DNA from: an uncultured Faecalibacterium sp. | GTDB taxonomy: Bacteria; Bacillota; Clostridia; Oscillospirales; Ruminococcaceae | Reading direction: 5' to 3' | DNA: 16,964 nt | Assembly: GCA_900539945.1 (NCBI GenBank) | Contig: UQDV01000043.1 | Coordinates: forward strand, 1 to 16,964 | Position numbers and translations under genes: made by a program | Notes under the pieces: generated by a model | Databases searched by the model: none | What the model saw: the letters and a program-made list of their open reading frames with translations, nothing else | Told to the model about the DNA's origin: nothing | Shown here: in pieces, positions 14,242-16,964 of the stretch | Layout of the letters: each line of letters opens with the position of its first letter | Numbering within the stretch: the stretch's first letter is position 1

Positions 14242-15414
14242 TTACAGGCGGGCCACGCCGGTGTCCCGAGCAGCCTGGGCCACAGCGTCGGCCACAGCCT
14301 GGGCCACACGGGGGTCGAAGGCACCGGGGATGATGTTCTCCTCGCTGCGGTCATCGTCGGTGATCAGGTCCGCAATGGCGTAGGCGGCAGCCAGCTTCAT
14401 CTGGTCGTTGATGTCGCGGGCACGCACGCTCAGGGCACCCTTGAACAGGCCGGGGAAGCACAGCACGTTGTTGACCTGGTTCGGGAAGTCGCTGCGGCCG
14501 GTGGCCATCACCCGCACGCCGCCGGCCTTGGCCTCGTCCGGCATGATCTCCGGGGTGGGGTTGGCCATGGCAAAGACGATGGCGTCCTTGTTCATGGTCT
14601 TGCACAGCTCAGTGGTCAGGATGCCGGGCTTGGAAACGCCGATGAACACATCGGCACCTTCCAGTGCCTCCTTCAGGCCGCCCTTGACCTGACGGGGGTT
14701 GGTCACCTCACCCAGCCAGTTCTTGTGGGCCTCGGCGCTGTTGCAGCCCTTGTACAGGGTGCCGAACTGATCCACGGCGATGATGTCCTTTGCACCGGCG
14801 GTCATAAGCATCTTGATGATGGCGGTGCCGGCGGCGCCGGGGCCGTTCAGCACGATGTGCACATCTTCCATCTTCTTGCCCACCACGCGCAGGGCGTTGA
14901 TGAGGGCAGCGGTGACCACGATGGCGGTGCCGTGCTGGTCATCGTGGAACACAGGGATGTCCAGCTCTTTTTCCAGCGTCTGCTCGATCTCAAAGCACTC
15001 GGGGCTCTTGATATCCTCCAGATTGATGCCGCCGAAGGTAGGCGCAATGGCCTTGCAGGCTGCGATCACTTCTTCGGCACTGTGGGCGTTGATGCAGATG
15101 GGGAAGGCATCCACCCCGCCGAACTCCTTGAACAGCACAGCCTTGCCTTCCATGACCGGCAGGCCGGCCTCCGGGCCGATGTCGCCCAGGCCCAGCACGG
15201 CAGTGCCGTTGGAGACAACGGCCACCATGTTGCCTTTGAAGGTGTACTTGTACACGTCCTCCGGGTTTGCCTTGATCTTGCGGCAGGGCTCGGCCACGCC
15301 GGGGGTGTAAGCGGTGGACAGGTCATCGCGGGTGGCGACCTCCACCTTACTCACGATGCCCACCTTGCCCTTGTGGCTCTCGTGCATTTCCAGAGCGGCT
15401 TTGTTGTAATCCAT
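14242..15414 (-). CDS. NAD(P)-dependent malic enzyme (oxaloacetate-decarboxylating)
   Basis: A 390-residue bacterial short-form malic enzyme converting L-malate to pyruvate, CO2 and NAD(P)H. It shows AYTPGVAEPC with the catalytic Tyr36, GKAVLFK with Lys91, metal-binding acids in LEDIKS (Glu133/Asp134) and FHDDQHGTA (Asp158/Asp159), and the Rossmann motif NGPGAAG (190-196). Asp215 (AVDQFG) at the end of the second strand favours NAD over NADP. The start at 15414 is chosen because GGAGG lies nine bases upstream; the open frame extends 43 codons further but through the promoter. It is the first gene of the operon with both fumarase subunits, so fumarate entering as malate can be drained to pyruvate. 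Confidence 0.95.
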   Translation of the reverse strand: MDYNKAALEMHESHKGKVGIVSKVEVATRDDLSTAYTPGVAEPCRKIKANPEDVYKYTFKGNMVAVVSNGTAVLGLGDIGPEAGLPVMEGKAVLFKEFGGVDAFPICINAHSAEEVIAACKAIAPTFGGINLEDIKSPECFEIEQTLEKELDIPVFHDDQHGTAIVVTAALINALRVVGKKMEDVHIVLNGPGAAGTAIIKMLMTAGAKDIIAVDQFGTLYKGCNSAEAHKNWLGEVTNPRQVKGGLKEALEGADVFIGVSKPGILTTELCKTMNKDAIVFAMANPTPEIMPDEAKAGGVRVMATGRSDFPNQVNNVLCFPGLFKGALSVRARDINDQMKLAAAYAIADLITDDDRSEENIIPGAFDPRVAQAVADAVAQAARDTGVARL

Positions 15415-15478
15415 GGGTTTTTCCTCCATTTTTATCAGGCTCCCCCTGAGAGGGAAACGGTTCAGGTCACATAATTTT

Positions 15479-15507
15479 ATTGTAGCAGAACCGCCGGGGC
15501 ATTTCCA
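15479..15507 (-). promoter_or_regulatory. Promoter of the malic enzyme/fumarase operon
   Basis: Minus-strand TGGAAA (15507-15502) and TACAAT (15484-15479) are 17 bases apart, about 65 bases before the ATG. Just upstream, TTTTGCA occurs twice in the plus strand (15512-15518 and 15521-15527), nine bases apart, a possible activator or repressor site. Confidence 0.6.
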
Positions 15508-15596
15508 CCGGTTTTGCACCTTTTGCAGGGGGCAGGCGGGCAAAAGTGCGGCGCTGCGGCGGACCGGATTTGTGGAAATTTGGCAAAAAACTTTCC

Positions 15597-15620
15597 TTTT
15601 GGCGTTTTATCCGATATAAT
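15597..15620 (+). promoter_or_regulatory. Promoter of the FKBP-type isomerase gene
   Basis: A perfect TATAAT (15615-15620) lies about 60 bases before the start codon; the -35 region (TTTCCT-like, about 17 bases upstream) is weak. The leader contains a short CCGT-GCAA-ACGG hairpin followed by a T-rich run just before the AGGAGGT ribosome site, which may influence expression. Confidence 0.5.
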
Positions 15621-15680
15621 AGGAAAGCACACGATCCGATCCGGCCGTGCAAACGGTCTTTTTATTTAGGAGGTCTATTC

Positions 15681-16868
15681 TTGAAACATTCAACCAAAAC
15701 CCTGCTCTGCGTGCTGTGTGCGGCAGCCGCCGCCCTGTGCGTGATCTTTGCCATCTTCACGCTGACCAAAAAGCAGAGTGCTTCGTCCGCATCTTCTGCG
15801 GCCGCTTCTTCCAGTGCGGCTTCTTCCGCTCCTGCCGTCTCGGAGTACGGCACGGTGGACAGCTTTGACTACCAGAATTTCACCTACAGCGACGGTCTGG
15901 ATGCAAACGGTTACCGCACCGGCATCACTGCACAGGACTATGTCACCCTGCCGGACAATGTGGCCGCTCTGCCCATCAAGAAGGCAGACATCACCCCCAG
16001 CGACTCGGACGTCCAGGCCCGCATCGACAGCCTGCTGAGCCAGTACAGCACCACCCAGGCCGTGACCGACCGCGCCGCGCAGAACGGCGACGTCGTGAAC
16101 ATTGATTATTCCGGCACCGTGGACGGTGTGGCGTTCAACGGCGGCACCTACCAGGGCTACGACCTCACGCTGGGCAGCGGCAGCTTCATCACCGGCTTTG
16201 AAGACCAGATCGTCGGCCACAACACCGGCGACACCTTTGACGTGACCGTCACCTTCCCTGACGGCTACGACGCCTCCACCGACGCCGACGGCAACACCGT
16301 TGAGCTCAGCGGTAAGGAGGCCGTGTTCCGCGTGACCGTGAACTCCATCTCCGAGCCGGTGACGCCGGAGCTGACCGACGAGTGGGTGGACAGCACCTTC
16401 GGCACCGGCGACGACGTGCACACCGTGGAGGCGCTGCGCACCTACTTCTCCGATGCGCTGTATGACCAGAATCTGGAGGATGCCATCATGGACAGCCTGC
16501 TGGACAACGCCGCCTTTAAGGATCTGCCCAGCGAGGTGCCCGGCTACTACGCCTGCATGTTCCTGAATTACTACTACCAGCTGGCCAGCTACTATAGCAG
16601 CGATCTGGACACCATCGCCCAGGCACAGGGCTATACCGACGCCAACGCCATGCTGGGCGCTTCGGACAGCGTGATCACTCACCTGGCCAAACAGGACCTG
16701 CTGTATCAGGCCATTGCCGAGAGCCAGGGCATCGAGCCCACCCAGGAGCAGCTGGATGCCGCTGCCGCTTCCTACTCCGGCAGCTCCTACGGCGACAACT
16801 TCGTCCATCAGACCGCCCTGCAGACGGCTGTGATGGAGTGGCTGAAAACCAACGCCGTGGTCTCCTGA
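15681..16868 (+). CDS. Membrane-anchored, trigger-factor-like FKBP peptidyl-prolyl isomerase
   Basis: A 395-residue protein. Residues about 7-28 form a hydrophobic signal anchor without a good lipobox; a Ser/Ala-rich linker (33-53) follows, so the rest should be outside the membrane. An FKBP domain spans about 135-222 (GDVVNIDYSGTVDG, AFNGG, LGSGSFITGFEDQIVG) in the trigger-factor variant. Residues 230-395 are helical and resemble the C-terminal chaperone arms of trigger factor; the ribosome-binding N-domain is absent. Likely role: folding of secreted proteins, comparable in job to PrsA. The start is TTG 15681, six bases after AGGAGGT; the frame is open further upstream but crosses the promoter. 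It is transcribed divergently from malic enzyme. No convincing terminator precedes the window end. Confidence 0.9.
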   Translation: MKHSTKTLLCVLCAAAAALCVIFAIFTLTKKQSASSASSAAASSSAASSAPAVSEYGTVDSFDYQNFTYSDGLDANGYRTGITAQDYVTLPDNVAALPIKKADITPSDSDVQARIDSLLSQYSTTQAVTDRAAQNGDVVNIDYSGTVDGVAFNGGTYQGYDLTLGSGSFITGFEDQIVGHNTGDTFDVTVTFPDGYDASTDADGNTVELSGKEAVFRVTVNSISEPVTPELTDEWVDSTFGTGDDVHTVEALRTYFSDALYDQNLEDAIMDSLLDNAAFKDLPSEVPGYYACMFLNYYYQLASYYSSDLDTIAQAQGYTDANAMLGASDSVITHLAKQDLLYQAIAESQGIEPTQEQLDAAAASYSGSSYGDNFVHQTALQTAVMEWLKTNAVVS

Positions 16869-16909
16869 TCCCGTTTCCCAATACGCAGCAAAGCCCCGCT
16901 CTGTGCGAC

Positions 16910-16964
16910 TGAACTGCACCCCATTTGTTAGACAGTATGGTATACTGTTTAGGAAATGGGGTGT
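16910..16964 (+). mobile_element. Probable left end of an IS3-family insertion sequence (cut by window edge)
   Basis: From TG at 16910 the sequence reads TGAACTGCACCCCATTTG and continues TTAGACA, which matches the form of IS3-family (IS150-like) terminal repeats as I know them: TG at the tip, then ACTGCACCCC and TTAGACA. Positions 16917-16963 also make a near-perfect palindrome, CACCCCATTT...AAATGGGGTG, with an ACAGTAT/ATACTGT core. The transposase would lie beyond the window. Alternatively this is only a large palindromic terminator of the isomerase gene. Confidence 0.5.

Noticed and set aside
3329..15474. Very long open frames antisense to the main genes (for example minus 3329-5152, plus 6088-8289, plus 8470-10434, plus 12670-15474)
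   Set aside because: They mirror GC-rich codon use of the real genes, have Val/Gln/His/Gly-rich low-complexity translations without recognisable domains, and span gene boundaries, promoters and terminators of well-supported operons.

Overview
The window looks like chromosome from a GC-rich, anaerobic, gut-type Firmicute of the Oscillospiraceae, probably Faecalibacterium or a close relative. The basis is the gene families, GC-rich genes with strong GGAGG ribosome sites, TTG starts beside ATG starts, and sigma-A-like promoters. No rRNA or species marker is present, so this is inference.

Layout. Positions 1-760 are accessory and lower in GC: the possible tail of a gene, two copies of a ~90-base unit built of GC-rich hairpins, a nested hairpin leader and a 58-residue hypothetical gene. 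A promoter at 881-909 starts a rightward operon (948-5044) of three proteins: a BspA-type leucine-rich-repeat protein, a DUF2201/VWA-like protein and a MoxR-type AAA+ ATPase, with a possible 26-residue hydrophobic peptide after them. A bidirectional terminator (5139-5180) separates it from a leftward operon, read 10404 to 5206: a SWIM/SNF2 helicase, an M19 dipeptidase and a cytoplasmic beta-lactamase-fold serine hydrolase that lacks the deacylation glutamate.

Next, also leftward, is a Na+-translocating decarboxylase beta subunit (OadB type, 10713-11843) followed by a 42-residue membrane peptide (10571-10699). They sit behind a structured leader RNA that resembles a yybP-ykoY (Mn2+) riboswitch overlapping an intrinsic terminator. 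Upstream is a DtxR/MntR-family metal-dependent repressor (12209-12598). Then comes a leftward C4-dicarboxylate operon of malic enzyme, fumarase alpha and fumarase beta (15414 to 12817), which converts fumarate to malate and then to pyruvate plus CO2. A divergent rightward gene (15681-16868) encodes a membrane-anchored, trigger-factor-like FKBP peptidyl-prolyl isomerase. The last ~55 bases resemble the left end of an IS3-family insertion sequence whose transposase would lie outside the window.

How the genes may work together. The fumarase/malic enzyme operon and the OadB pair both concern C4-acid and decarboxylation metabolism. The repressor and leader RNA suggest metal-ion control of at least the OadB pair. 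The LRR/VWA/MoxR trio is the most system-like unit. MoxR-VWA pairs are known chaperone-like modules, and the LRR partner with its twice-occurring RRYDFDF motif could be an adaptor or substrate. That last point is inference.
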